Shown: positions 42,037 through 51,001, numbered from the stretch's first letter. The stretch is DNA of 64,000 nucleotides from Nitrincola salilacus (GCF_046271865.1 NZ_CP176580.1:2232001-2296000), one strand, 5' to 3'. Notes: generated by a model from the sequence alone, not told the origin. Numbers and translations: made by a program.

Positions 42037-42911
42037 ACCGCTCCGGCCGATCTGACTACTACCTGAGCAGGCTGCAAGCGGTTTTGCTTACTCATTTCAT
42101 CCGTTTGCATGGTTTCAGAGCCAGAGTCAGATTGAGAGTCAGATTCAGGTTCTGAATCTGCGGCGGTATTCCAGTCCTCTTCACCATAAATGCGTGTCAG
42201 AATTTCAGCATCCAACTGCTCAGGCTGGCCGTCAAAAACAACCTCACCAGCACGCAGGCCTATAATGCGATCCGCAAACAATTGTGCCAGTGCCACGTCA
42301 TGAATGTTGATGATCGCCGCCAAGCCGCGTTCTGCGCAAAGCTCTTTGATCAGGCGCATGATCTGACGCGATGTTTTGGGATCCAAGCTGGCGGTGGGCT
42401 CATCGACCAGTAGAATCTCCGGGCTCTGTAACAGGGCACGAGCGATACCGACGCGCTGACGCTGACCACCGGAGAGCTCATCTGCACGCTTGTCGATAAA
42501 AGCCTCCAGACCGACGCGCTGTAACAGCCGAAAGGCTTCACTTACCACTGGCTGCGGGTAGCGCCGCAGGAAGCTGCGCCAGAAACCGGTATAACCCAGA
42601 TAACCGGACAATACGTTTTCCATGACCGTCAAACGATCAATCAGGGCGTACTCCTGGAAAATCATACCCATACGGCGTCTTGCATGACGAAGTTGACGGC
42701 CATTGAGAGAGGTCAGTTCTGTACCCGACAGCGTCACGCTGCCTTCGCTGGGTTCCACCAGACGGTTGACGCATCGTATCAAGGTGCTTTTGCCAGCTCC
42801 GGATGGACCGATCAGTGCGACCACCTGGCCTTCAGGAATATGCAGTGAAACCTGTGTCAGTGCGCGGTCGCCGGTTGCGTAGCGTTTGGTGAGTTGGGTT
42901 AGTGTCAGCAT
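42033..42911 (-). CDS. phnC: Phosphonate-type ABC importer ATPase PhnC
   Basis: A 292-residue ATPase: Walker A GPSGAGKSTLIR, signature ELSGGQRQRVGIARALLQSP, Walker B ILLVDEPTASLD. PhnC proteins are usually about 250-260 residues. This one has an extra C-terminal tail of about 40 residues rich in Ser, Glu, Asp and Gln (EPESDSQSDSGSE), encoded by short imperfect DNA repeats near 42120-42160. The tail's role is unknown. The gene follows phnD by 150 bases. Confidence 0.91.
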   Translation of the reverse strand: MLTLTQLTKRYATGDRALTQVSLHIPEGQVVALIGPSGAGKSTLIRCVNRLVEPSEGSVTLSGTELTSLNGRQLRHARRRMGMIFQEYALIDRLTVMENVLSGYLGYTGFWRSFLRRYPQPVVSEAFRLLQRVGLEAFIDKRADELSGGQRQRVGIARALLQSPEILLVDEPTASLDPKTSRQIMRLIKELCAERGLAAIINIHDVALAQLFADRIIGLRAGEVVFDGQPEQLDAEILTRIYGEEDWNTAADSEPESDSQSDSGSETMQTDEMSKQNRLQPAQVVVRSAGAV

Positions 42912-43061
42912 GATGTGTGTCTCTTCTTTACGGTCAGCTTGATCGAAGTGCTGTAGAGCATTAACGGTGCTTTAACGGCGCTTTAGTGGTGCTTTGATGC
43001 TGCCGGTATGAATGGCGACGCCTCCACAGGGGAGGCGTCGATATCCGGTGCGATCAGCAGA

Positions 43062-44036
43062 TCAGCTGCAGCTGTAGGTCACATCCATCGCCTGATCGAT
43101 GGTGCGCACTACCGACCAGTGTTCCTTATAAGTGATTGGAATGAACTTGGCCTCACCGGAGTTTTTGAACTCTTCCAGCAGGGCGCTACCTTCCCAATCA
43201 TAAGTGAAAAAAGCTTCCTCGACCTTTTCAGCCAGTTCAGGCTTCAGGTTGTAAACATAGCCGTAGCCAGTGGTTGGGAAGGTTTCTGAGGTGTAGATGG
43301 TCTTGTAGCTGTCAGGTTTGACCACATCACGCGAAATCATGCGCTTCAATACCGAATTGGCAATGGCCGCGGCATCATAGTCGTTGTTGATCACACCCAG
43401 GATCGAGTTGTCATGACCACCCGAAAACGATGGGGTGAAATCCTGCTCTGCGACCATGCCGAACTCAGCATCTAGCAGGGCAGATGGAGCTTTGAAGCCT
43501 GAGTTGGAAGTGGGTGAGGTAAAGGCCAGGCTGCGCCCTTTTATGTCTGCAATTTCGTTGATGCCTGAGTCTGGACGCGTGATGATCTCCATCTCGTAAC
43601 CGAAACTGTCATCCTCGCGCGCCATTATGGTAAACGGTACGAAACCGGCACAGTTAACCGCCAGTGGGTTGGAACCAGTGTTAAAGCCAGCGACATGCAA
43701 ACGCCCCGCACGCATCGCTTCGAGCTGCGCAGCATTGGACTGAACGGGGAAGAACTGGACTTTTTTGCCGGTTACACCTTCCATATGCTTGATGAAATCA
43801 TCCCATACTTTGGCATACACAGAGGGGTCTTCAACAGGGGTATAAGCAAATACCAGCGTAGCTGGATCGACCCACTCGGATGAATCTGTCGGTGCGTCGG
43901 CTACCATATCGCCGTCAGCATCAGTGAAGCGCGGAGCCAGATCGCTCGCTTGAGCGCTGATAATGGCACCAGCAGCCATCAGGCCGACAAACAGGGGGGA
44001 TTTCAGATGGTGGGTGATCCGTGAAATAAGCTGCAT
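43062..44036 (-). CDS. phnD: Phosphonate-type periplasmic binding protein PhnD
   Basis: A 324-residue protein with signal peptide MQLISRITHHLKSPLFVG (cleavage near SAQA-SD) and the PhnD core FAYTPVEDPSVYAKVWDDFIKHMEGVTGKKVQFF. PhnD binds phosphonates, phosphite or related phosphorus compounds; no C-P lyase or phosphonatase gene is in the window to narrow this. The ATG at 44036 has AGAGG six bases upstream, whereas that at 44054 has none. A Pho-box-like site lies 71-90 bases upstream. Confidence 0.9.
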   Translation of the reverse strand: MQLISRITHHLKSPLFVGLMAAGAIISAQASDLAPRFTDADGDMVADAPTDSSEWVDPATLVFAYTPVEDPSVYAKVWDDFIKHMEGVTGKKVQFFPVQSNAAQLEAMRAGRLHVAGFNTGSNPLAVNCAGFVPFTIMAREDDSFGYEMEIITRPDSGINEIADIKGRSLAFTSPTSNSGFKAPSALLDAEFGMVAEQDFTPSFSGGHDNSILGVINNDYDAAAIANSVLKRMISRDVVKPDSYKTIYTSETFPTTGYGYVYNLKPELAEKVEEAFFTYDWEGSALLEEFKNSGEAKFIPITYKEHWSVVRTIDQAMDVTYSCS

Positions 44037-44106
44037 GTTAAGCCTCTTGTGCATGTTGAGTGTACAGATACTCTATTGAGGCTTTGTGACAGGCTTGTTA
44101 AATCAA

Positions 44107-44126
44107 TATGTTAGTTTTATGACACC
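44107..44126 (-). promoter_or_regulatory. Pho-box-like site of the phn operon
   Basis: Minus strand reads GTGTCATAAAACTAACATA, close to the Pho box form CTGTCATAAAWCTGTCAT with a weak second half. A further half site, CTGTCACA, lies nearer the gene (about 44080-44088). PhoB control of phosphonate importers is established in E. coli; here it is predicted. Confidence 0.6.
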
Positions 44127-44180
44127 TGTGGCCTGCGTTACCAATAGGTGGGTTGGTATGATCGCTCATGCTGACTATAA

Positions 44181-44779
44181 TTATGCGAACCGCAGCATGA
44201 TGATGCCGAACAAGACAAGAGTAGCAAGCAGCACTCGGCGAAGACTCACAGCTTCTGATAAATAGACTCTGCCTAGTACCAATGAGAACAGCACACTTGT
44301 CTCTCGCAGTGCCGCGACCACAGCCACAGGTGCATGTGCGAATGCCCATATAGCTATCCAGAAGCATGTAAAGGCTGTACACCCTGCAAACACACCAGAT
44401 AATCCAGTTTTACTCAAGCTCGTAAATGCTTTAGGTCCACGGTACCAGAGCATGAATAGCATCATCCCGATACCATCAAAAACAAAAAGCCATGCTGCAA
44501 ACGTTGCGATACTACGTAGAGTGATACCGGTGTCAGCAATTCTCACGCCGACACCATCGAGTATGGTGTAAAGAGCGACACTGGATCCTGCAAATAGGCA
44601 TAGAACAATTGCTTTCGTTGTGAGGTTTAGTGCACCTCCCTTTTCCTTGGTAGATAGGGCAAAAACACCTGACGCTATCGCTATAATTCCAAATACTCCA
44701 AACATTGATATCTCTTCTTTCAAGATAATCATGCTTGTACCAGTTATAAGTACTATGCTTAGCCCACGAGTTATTGTCA
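44181..44779 (-). pseudogene. EamA-family permease, C-terminal part, interrupted by IS256
   Basis: About 199 codons of the second half of an EamA/DMT permease, from TRGLSIVLITGTSMIILKEE to LVLFGIIMLRFA. The first half lies beyond the IS element at 46143-46443. The two parts overlap by about 11 codons around the shared RGL motif rather than joining exactly. The intact gene would have been third in an operon after the two transketolase subunits. Confidence 0.82.
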
Positions 44780-46142
44780 AATCTGGTGTTCAGCAGCCTG
44801 ATCAAGCGGCGCTCCTCTGGTCGGATGTTGGCACCTCTTCTCCATCCCTGAACTTTACTCCGGTAATGACTTTGGCAAGATAGTCAAAGCCCCGTAGTTT
44901 TCTCCATTTTCCTTCAGCACACATGCCCAGCTTGAACATCATATGCAGCATGCCCGCTCTCGACAGGCAACCTTTTGAGCGCTTGGTCCGGTGGCGTATC
45001 GTACCGAACGTTGACTCAATCGGGTTCGTCGTCCTTATGCTTTGCCAGTGCGGGGCCGGGAAGTCGAAGAAGCTCAACAGCTCTTCATGATCCTTTAGCA
45101 GACACTCAGCCACCTTAGGGTACTTTGCCTGATACGTTCTGATGAAGGTATCGAACGCCTTTTCAGCATCGGCTCGTGTCTCAGCCTGCCAGATATCATG
45201 CAGCGCCTGCTTGGCTTTAGGCTGACTTGACTTCGGCAGTCGATTCAAGACATTGGCCGTTTTGTGCACCCAGCAGCGCTGCTGACGTGTCGATGGGTAC
45301 ACGTCCTCCAGCGCTGCCCAGAACCCCATCGCGCCATCGCCTACGGCCAACTCGGGTGCATTCATCCCGCGTCCCTTGAGACTTTCCAGCACGGCTTTCC
45401 AGCTTAGTGTCGACTCGCGTGCACCATCCTCAATGGCCAGGAAGTGCTTCTCGCCACGCTCATTGACGCCCATCACTACCAGCGCGCATAGCTTACTCTC
45501 CTCTGATCGCAGACCACTGTAGATGCCATCAGCCCAGATGTAGACCCAGCGGTCCTTATCCAGCGATCGCTTGCGCCACGCCTCATACTCATCGGCCCAC
45601 TGGCGCTTCAGTCGTGACACCGTGTTGGCAGATAGCCCCTTTGCTTCAGGCCCTACCAGAGCTGACAGCGCCTCCTCCATCTCACCAGTCGATATTCCTT
45701 TCAGGTACAACCAAGGCAGGGCAGCCTCCAGACTCCGGGTCTTGCGAACATACGGCGGCACCAGTGCAGACCGAAAGGTCACCGCTTCACCATCCTTGCT
45801 GCGAACCTTGGGCACTTTCACTGTAACCGGGCCAATGCCGGTTTGGATCTCGCGCTCAGGCAAGTAGCCATTACGGACGATGGAGGCTCTACCATCATCC
45901 AATCGGCGATCCTGGTACGCCTCCATGAAGACAGCTAGCTCTGCCTCAATCGCTTGATGGATCAGATCCCGCGCTCCTTGGCGCAACAGATCAGATAACG
46001 GATCTCTTGTCTGATCTCGACGGGCAAACTCAACAAGGGTATTCTTGTTCATGGCGGTGTATCTCTTCTGTTGATTCGTTTTTTGGCGATTACAAATCAA
46101 CCAGATACGCCGCTTTTTTTCAACTCTTCCGAACACCAGATT
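44780..46142 (-). mobile_element. IS256-family insertion sequence
   Basis: Roughly 1.36 kb with inverted ends sharing AATCTGGTGTTC (left at 44780, right ending about 46142). It contains one transposase gene. No 8-9 bp target duplication is visible at the ends. Instead both flanks contain variants of CAGTTATAA..CTTAGCCCACGAG, which suggests rearrangement after or at insertion. Confidence 0.8.
44802..46052 (-). CDS. IS256-family (Mutator-type) transposase
   Basis: A 416-residue transposase with the conserved Mutator features: YLKGISTGEMEEALSALVG, WVYIWADGIYSG with the first Asp, AVGDGAMGFWAAL with the second Asp, QRCWVHKTANVLNRLPK, and TTNPIESTFGTIRHRTKRSKGCLS with the Glu. The start at 46052 (MNKNTLVEF) is the family start; the frame extends further upstream without homology. 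The frame is intact, so the element may be mobile. Confidence 0.92.
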   Translation of the reverse strand: MNKNTLVEFARRDQTRDPLSDLLRQGARDLIHQAIEAELAVFMEAYQDRRLDDGRASIVRNGYLPEREIQTGIGPVTVKVPKVRSKDGEAVTFRSALVPPYVRKTRSLEAALPWLYLKGISTGEMEEALSALVGPEAKGLSANTVSRLKRQWADEYEAWRKRSLDKDRWVYIWADGIYSGLRSEESKLCALVVMGVNERGEKHFLAIEDGARESTLSWKAVLESLKGRGMNAPELAVGDGAMGFWAALEDVYPSTRQQRCWVHKTANVLNRLPKSSQPKAKQALHDIWQAETRADAEKAFDTFIRTYQAKYPKVAECLLKDHEELLSFFDFPAPHWQSIRTTNPIESTFGTIRHRTKRSKGCLSRAGMLHMMFKLGMCAEGKWRKLRGFDYLAKVITGVKFRDGEEVPTSDQRSAA

Positions 46143-46443
46143 CAGTTATAACTCTTAGCCCACGAGATATAGGATATATTCTTGTCATGTCTCCGATTTC
46201 ATACGCTTTAGCGAGAGCTATTTTATATGTGGTATGCGGGATGGATGCTGCAAGCAACCAAGGCCATGCGGACGGTGAGGGAACGCCCAAAAAAGGTATC
46301 ATAAGCAGAGCTATAAATGATTGCACAACAGCAATCATAAGCATCATTATGATTTTATCATCATGCCCTTTGACGGCTGTATTCCAAAATGCATGTAACA
46401 ATGCAGCAACAAGAACTGCAAATATAACAATAGAGATGTTCAT
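46143..46443 (-). pseudogene. EamA-family permease, N-terminal part, interrupted by IS256
   Basis: The first ~100 codons of a DMT permease, from MNISIVIFAVLVAALLHAFW to GDMTRIYPISRGLRVITE, then broken by the insertion. The start lies 15 bases after the transketolase C-subunit stop. The remainder is at 44181-44779. Confidence 0.82.
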
Positions 46444-46457
46444 ATGCTTATTCGTCT

Positions 46458-47438
46458 TTACAATGGGTATGAAAAAGTGTGCATGAAGGAGCTCTCATTT
46501 GACACATTAATTAATTTTATGGTGCTATTTGCGATCCCCTCAGATGTTAGGCCGAAATGCTTAAGAATTTGCTCGGTACTTCCAGTTGGAGCAAAATCAG
46601 AGACTCCTAAATTCATTATCGGCTTCGAATTTTTTCCTAAGATGATCTGAGCCACTCTTGAACCCATCCCTCCACAGGAATTTCCTTCTTCGACTGTGAC
46701 AATAAATCTATAATTAGCTGCCTCTTTAAAAAGAATGATCTCATCGATTGGGCGAACGCTTGATGCATTTATTAGCCCACATGAGACATTCTGTTTTTCT
46801 AAAATATCTATGGCGCCTATCGTCTCTTGGACCATTAGTCCATTCGCAATAAAAAGAACATCAGATCCGGCTCGCAACTTATGCGATTTCCCAAATTCAA
46901 ACCTGATACTCTCTTGTGAAAATGATGAGACAGGTGTTCGCAGAATGCGTACAAACGTAGGCCCTTGATGCTTAATCGCTGCTTCTGTAGCGGAACGTGT
47001 CTCAGCAGGATCACCTGGAACTGCAATGAAGATGTTTGGTATTGCTTGTATAAGCGCCACATCCTCGGGAGAGTGATGAGTTGCCCCTAGAGCACCATAT
47101 GCAAAACCAGGGCTAACACCAAACAGTTTCACATTAGCATTAGAGTAGCCGACATCCACCTTAATTTGTTCAAAAGCTCTTGCGCATAAGAAGGCTGATG
47201 CTGAGCAAACAACGGGGATCAAACCAGCGTTGGCCAAACCGGCTGCAACACCAATCATATTCTGCTCAGCTATCCCTACATTAAACATTCGATTGGGGAA
47301 GCGAACGTCGAACTCGGTCATGCCAGAGGAGCTGATGGAGTCGTTGCATACAACGACGATACGGTCATCTATATTAGCAAGTTCCATAACCTTAGATGAA
47401 AACTCATTTCGGCAGTCAATCTTTTTGATCATTTTCAT
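46458..47438 (-). CDS. Transketolase, C-terminal subunit
   Basis: A 326-residue protein equal to the pyrimidine-binding and C-terminal domains of transketolase: MFNVGIAEQNMIGVAAGLANAGLIPVVCSASAFL near residues 50-85, and SSVRPIDEIILFKEAANYRFIVTVEEGN in the C-terminal domain. Two-subunit transketolases like this typically serve special pathways rather than the pentose phosphate cycle. The N-terminal subunit gene is 30 bases upstream. The gene is AT-richer than the phn genes beside it. Confidence 0.9.
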   Translation of the reverse strand: MKMIKKIDCRNEFSSKVMELANIDDRIVVVCNDSISSSGMTEFDVRFPNRMFNVGIAEQNMIGVAAGLANAGLIPVVCSASAFLCARAFEQIKVDVGYSNANVKLFGVSPGFAYGALGATHHSPEDVALIQAIPNIFIAVPGDPAETRSATEAAIKHQGPTFVRILRTPVSSFSQESIRFEFGKSHKLRAGSDVLFIANGLMVQETIGAIDILEKQNVSCGLINASSVRPIDEIILFKEAANYRFIVTVEEGNSCGGMGSRVAQIILGKNSKPIMNLGVSDFAPTGSTEQILKHFGLTSEGIANSTIKLINVSNESSFMHTFSYPL

Positions 47439-47468
47439 AACTCTAGTAAAAATATTGTATAAATAGAA

Positions 47469-48275
47469 TTAGGAGTTAAGCTCCAATAATGCTTTTTCAA
47501 GTTGGTCATCTGTTGGTATTTTATGATGCCACTCTGGCATTTCTTCCATGAAAGAAACACCTTTTCCCTTAACTGTGTTGCAAATAATACAATGCGGCTT
47601 GCTGCGCTTGTTTTCTGAGAATTCAGTTAATATTTCTTCTAATTGGTTGATGTTGTGGCCATTAATTAATGATACATGCCAGCCAAAGGAGTGAAACATT
47701 TCTGGTAATGAAGATAAGGAAACAACGTCTTCTGTAGATTTGCTATGTTGAAATAAATTCCTATCAATTATGCATACGAGATTGGAAAGTCTTTGATGAC
47801 CAGCGAGCATTGCAGCCTCCCAGTTACTTCCTTCTTGCATTTCACCGTCACCACAAAGCACAAATATTTTACGGTCGGAGTTTTGAAGTCTAGCTGCAAG
47901 AGCCATTCCCACACCAATCGGAAGACCATGACCTAGTGGTCCGGTACTGGTCTCTACAGCTTTGATTTTCTCAGATGCAGGATGCCCCGAAAATAGTGAG
48001 TTCTCAGCAGAAAAGGTCATAAGTTCATCATATGAGATAATATTTCGCAGATACAATGCAGAATAATATGATAGCGCGGCATGGCCTTTACTAAGTATAA
48101 AACGATTACGATCAGGGCAACTAATGTTATCAATATTGGGATAAAGGATGCGAGAGAAAAGAACAGCCATTATGTCGGCACAAGAAAGGTCACCACCAGG
48201 GTGGCCGAGTTTAGTTGAGTTTGCAATTGTAAGTGAAATAACACGTATTTTTCGAGCAACATCCCGTGGGTGCAT
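47469..48275 (-). CDS. Transketolase, N-terminal subunit
   Basis: A 268-residue thiamine-diphosphate-binding subunit: STKLGHPGGDLSCADIMAVLF, FILSKGHAALSYYSALYL, and the ThDP/Mg motif CGDGEMQEGSNWEAAMLAGHQRLSNLVCIIDRN. It works as a heterotetramer with the adjacent C-terminal subunit, moving a two-carbon ketol unit. With the broken EamA exporter gene it forms a three-gene unit, which suggests production and export of a small product. That product is unknown. The ~230 bases upstream to 48507 hold no gene. Confidence 0.9.
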   Translation of the reverse strand: MHPRDVARKIRVISLTIANSTKLGHPGGDLSCADIMAVLFSRILYPNIDNISCPDRNRFILSKGHAALSYYSALYLRNIISYDELMTFSAENSLFSGHPASEKIKAVETSTGPLGHGLPIGVGMALAARLQNSDRKIFVLCGDGEMQEGSNWEAAMLAGHQRLSNLVCIIDRNLFQHSKSTEDVVSLSSLPEMFHSFGWHVSLINGHNINQLEEILTEFSENKRSKPHCIICNTVKGKGVSFMEEMPEWHHKIPTDDQLEKALLELNS

Positions 48276-48507
48276 TAATTTTTCCTACACTTTAATTTTA
48301 GTGATCGTTAGTTATTGAGCAGATATCAACTTAGTCTTGAGCAAAATTTTTTGAGGTCATAATTAATACATGACTTCGTAGCTTATGCATTTTTCAGCCG
48401 GATTAATTGCTAGAAGTAAATGTTTTATATATGGCCTCTGCTTCTATTCTCACTAACGCCAAGTAGGTCAACGAATTAAAAATAGAATAAGAGACGGATT
48501 ACAATGC

Positions 48508-48745
48508 TTACACCTGGGTGAAGCAGGGATCCATATCGATTGCCTGGGCGCTGACAATTGTGTCAGTTGCTAACTGGCTGATGAACAGGGGGAATATCAG
48601 GTGGTGGATCATCCGTGAAATAAACTGCACGTTAAGTCTCTTCCGTATGTGAGTGTGCAGGCACTATATTGAATCATTGTGACAATTTTGTTAAGTAAAT
48701 ATGTTATTTCTGTGACATAAGTACTTTTATGACAGTATGAATTTG
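48508..48745 (-). pseudogene. Remnant of a second phnD 5' end with its Pho-box promoter
   Basis: On the minus strand a start (GTG at 48630) reads MQFISRMIHHLIFPLF...SAQAIDMDP, then meets a stop at 48508. It parallels MQLISRITHHLKSPLF...SAQASDLAP of intact phnD. Homology continues through the promoter (48631 to about 48715), including TAACATA and GTCACA elements. CTGTCATAAAAG, a Pho-box half, lies near 48725-48736. Identity is roughly three in four by eye. It marks the right-hand end of a former phn operon. Confidence 0.8.
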
Positions 48746-48818
48746 ATGGTGCCAGGAGCTTTGTCAGATTCTGACAGGGCGCGTCCGGTTGTCATACGAA
48801 CGCGTCTGTATCCCATAA

Positions 48819-49271
48819 TCAGAAATCACCAGGTGCGCACTGCAGACAGGTCAGCCCTAACGTACGCCACTGTGCCACCACGCTGTCGCGATCGTCCAGC
48901 ACCAGCCAGGGTGAGAAACCTGCTTCGTGAATCTCATCCAGCAGGCGGGCTTTGACCACTTCATCCTTTTCATGGTCATCACCGGCTTTGCGCAGAAAAA
49001 CCGCATCGAAGGGGATCTCGCGACGTGTCAGCCACTCCAACGTTTGCTCACGATGAGTGTCGGGGCGTCCACTGCAGATCACGATCTTCTGCCCCTGTTG
49101 TCTGAGTAGCATTACCAGTCGATACACCGGTTCAATGCGCTCTGCATTGGCCATATGGGCAAAAAACGGGTCCCAGTGCTTCTCATCACCAAGTACCCAG
49201 TGGCGGACCTCTTCAGGATTGAACTGCGCCAGGGTGCCATCCACATCAACTATCACTGTATCCTTAACCAA
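48819..49271 (-). CDS. HAD-superfamily phosphatase, Pnkp 3'-phosphatase-like
   Basis: A 150-residue minimal HAD protein: motif I VDVDGTLA, motif II serine in VICSGRP, and motif III/IV in FLRKAGDDHEKDEVVKARLLDEI with LVLDDRDSVV. The run SGRPDTHREQTLEWL followed by LRKAGD..KDEVVK is shared with the phosphatase domain of T4 polynucleotide kinase, which removes 3'-phosphates. The real substrate is unknown. It is last in the six-gene operon, overlapping the preceding phosphatase gene by 8 bp. Confidence 0.87.
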   Translation of the reverse strand: MVKDTVIVDVDGTLAQFNPEEVRHWVLGDEKHWDPFFAHMANAERIEPVYRLVMLLRQQGQKIVICSGRPDTHREQTLEWLTRREIPFDAVFLRKAGDDHEKDEVVKARLLDEIHEAGFSPWLVLDDRDSVVAQWRTLGLTCLQCAPGDF

Positions 49272-49848
49272 AATACTGCTCCTTGAAGCTTGGGGTCATG
49301 TTGTCTGAAGTAAGATTAATGAAGGTCCAGGTGCTCTGATTGCCATCAGGTGGCAGCACCAGAACCGGTTGCGCATTGCCGACTCGATCACCCTCAGGAG
49401 TACCGGTGGCCAGCGCGCGAATAACGCGGAAGATACCCGAGTGGGCTACGACCAGAGGCATCTCATGCTCCAGCAACTGATTGAGAGCCAGAAGTACCCG
49501 TTGCGTAAAGTGATCCCAGTTTTCGCCACCGGCAGGCGTCTCTGTGTAGGGGATCAATGTTTCCCAGGGGGCACCCTCAAGATCACCCCAATCGCGCTCA
49601 CGCAGACCTTCCAATAGTGTCAGCTGTTGGCCCGATGTTGCCAGTTGCGCGGTTTCATGTGCACGCTGTAAGGGGCTCACACCGATCACGCTCCAGTGGA
49701 TATCGGCAAGCAACTCTGCCGCGCGGCGTGCCTCTTCACGACCGGTATCACTCAATGGTGTATCGGTACTACCTGCGATCAGTCGCAGTTGATTCATGGG
49801 TGTTTCGCCATGACGAAGAAAGATAAATGGCTTTTTAGTCAGTTTCAT
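49264..49848 (-). CDS. Histidine phosphatase (phosphoglycerate-mutase superfamily)
   Basis: A 194-residue protein with the phosphohistidine motif FLRHGETPMNQ at residues 10-20, LSDTGREEARRAAELL, and the second catalytic histidine in PLVVAHSGIFRVI. Members hydrolyse small phosphate esters. It lies 55 bases after the MBL-fold gene and overlaps the HAD phosphatase gene. Two different phosphatases after an importer suggest that the imported compound is stripped of phosphate inside the cell. Confidence 0.9.
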   Translation of the reverse strand: MKLTKKPFIFLRHGETPMNQLRLIAGSTDTPLSDTGREEARRAAELLADIHWSVIGVSPLQRAHETAQLATSGQQLTLLEGLRERDWGDLEGAPWETLIPYTETPAGGENWDHFTQRVLLALNQLLEHEMPLVVAHSGIFRVIRALATGTPEGDRVGNAQPVLVLPPDGNQSTWTFINLTSDNMTPSFKEQYFG

Positions 49849-49903
49849 GACAATCCTGTGTTGTTATGTCATCTATTAAAGATACTGAAATCAAGTATAT
49901 AAA

Positions 49904-51001
49904 TTATAGATGTAAAGCTGATTCATATATAAAGCGTTCTCCGAAAGCTTTCTTCCAACGCTCTGTTTGCTGCATGGAGCAGAACAGAGGGATCACCTGG
50001 CTGGCACTCAGATCATCGGCAAGATTCTGCAGGTCGCTCAGGCGAGGGTGTACATTCCAGCGCAACCATTTGGCGCGTCCCGCTGCTATATCGGCGCGCG
50101 CTTTAGCTGGCGTGTAGCCGGTATAGATCACCTGACCGGTGTAGCTTTCATCCTCAATCAAGCGACCCGATTCACCGCCGATACCATTGGCATTTGCCGC
50201 CAGCCGGATCAATCGTGGATGGTCAGATTCCCGGGCATGCCAGGGGATTGGTGTCAGTTGGCTGAGTTGCGTTTGTACACCGGGAAGCAGGAGATCAGGT
50301 GACAGTTGCAGCAGTGCTTGCATGAATCCTTCGCATACTGGGTCAAGCGCCCATTCGATCTGTTGCGCCTGGCACCACAGGGCCAGCTCCAGTGCACGAC
50401 CTGATGGCGGCACAGGAAGCAGTGTAGGAATCAGTGTCGGCCCAGTCAGTCGCTCCAGCAGTGCCTGTCGGCACTCTGTCTGATCGGTGTCGTAGGTGCC
50501 GTAAGAGGCATCCAGAAGTGCCAGATCCGCAGGCGGTGGCTGGTCAAACGGATAGAGCAGTGACTCGGTACTGAAATCTCCGCTGTAGAAAATCCCCCCG
50601 GCCAGATCCAGGTGCAGCCAGAGGCCACCTAACGAGTGCCCGGCCTGTCCGCAGGTGATGCGAACGCCTTCTATCTCTATCTCTCCACGCGTCGGCAAGG
50701 GGTGCCATAGCCGTCCACTGGGTAGGCTGCGGGCAACCTGAGCCGTGCAATAAAGCGGGATATAGTCCGGGAGCCAGCGCACGGAGCCAATATGGTCAAC
50801 ATGGTCATGGCTGATCAGGATGGCATCGATGCTCTGATCCTGCCCCTGAGCTAAGCCCAGGCCCAGATACCAGTCGCAAGGCTCATCCGGTTGCATCGGC
50901 CCACCGGCATCCAGCAGCAGGCGTCGACCATGAGCATGAATCAGGATGGCTGCCGGTGCTTTTTCACCCAATCCACTGATGATCTCAACTTTAATACTCA
51001 T
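49904..51001 (-). CDS. Metallo-beta-lactamase-fold hydrolase
   Basis: A 365-residue protein with the metal motif SHDHVDHIGS (HxHxDH) near residue 67, then CGQAGHSLGGLW and FYSGDFSTES. It ends in a beta-CASP-like closing segment (RWNVHPRLSDLQNLADDLSASQVIPLFC). The fold covers phosphodiesterases and nucleases, including PhnP-type cyclic phosphodiesterases and exonucleases. A phosphodiester substrate would fit the two phosphatases downstream. The start overlaps the ATPase stop by 4 bp. Confidence 0.85.
   Translation of the reverse strand: MSIKVEIISGLGEKAPAAILIHAHGRRLLLDAGGPMQPDEPCDWYLGLGLAQGQDQSIDAILISHDHVDHIGSVRWLPDYIPLYCTAQVARSLPSGRLWHPLPTRGEIEIEGVRITCGQAGHSLGGLWLHLDLAGGIFYSGDFSTESLLYPFDQPPPADLALLDASYGTYDTDQTECRQALLERLTGPTLIPTLLPVPPSGRALELALWCQAQQIEWALDPVCEGFMQALLQLSPDLLLPGVQTQLSQLTPIPWHARESDHPRLIRLAANANGIGGESGRLIEDESYTGQVIYTGYTPAKARADIAAGRAKWLRWNVHPRLSDLQNLADDLSASQVIPLFCSMQQTERWKKAFGERFIYESALHL

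Noticed and set aside
46053..46136. N-terminal extension of the IS256 transposase (28 codons before MNKNTL)
   Set aside because: It has no homology, runs into the IS end, and the family begins at the internal Met.
44780..46142. 8-9 bp target-site duplication for the IS256 element
   Set aside because: Sequences next to the two ends (TTATTGTC and CAGTTATA) differ, so no duplication is claimed.
46458..48275. Sulfoquinovose (sulfo-transketolase, SqwGH) pathway
   Set aside because: No isomerase, sulfo-sugar importer or other sqw gene accompanies the two transketolase subunits in this window.
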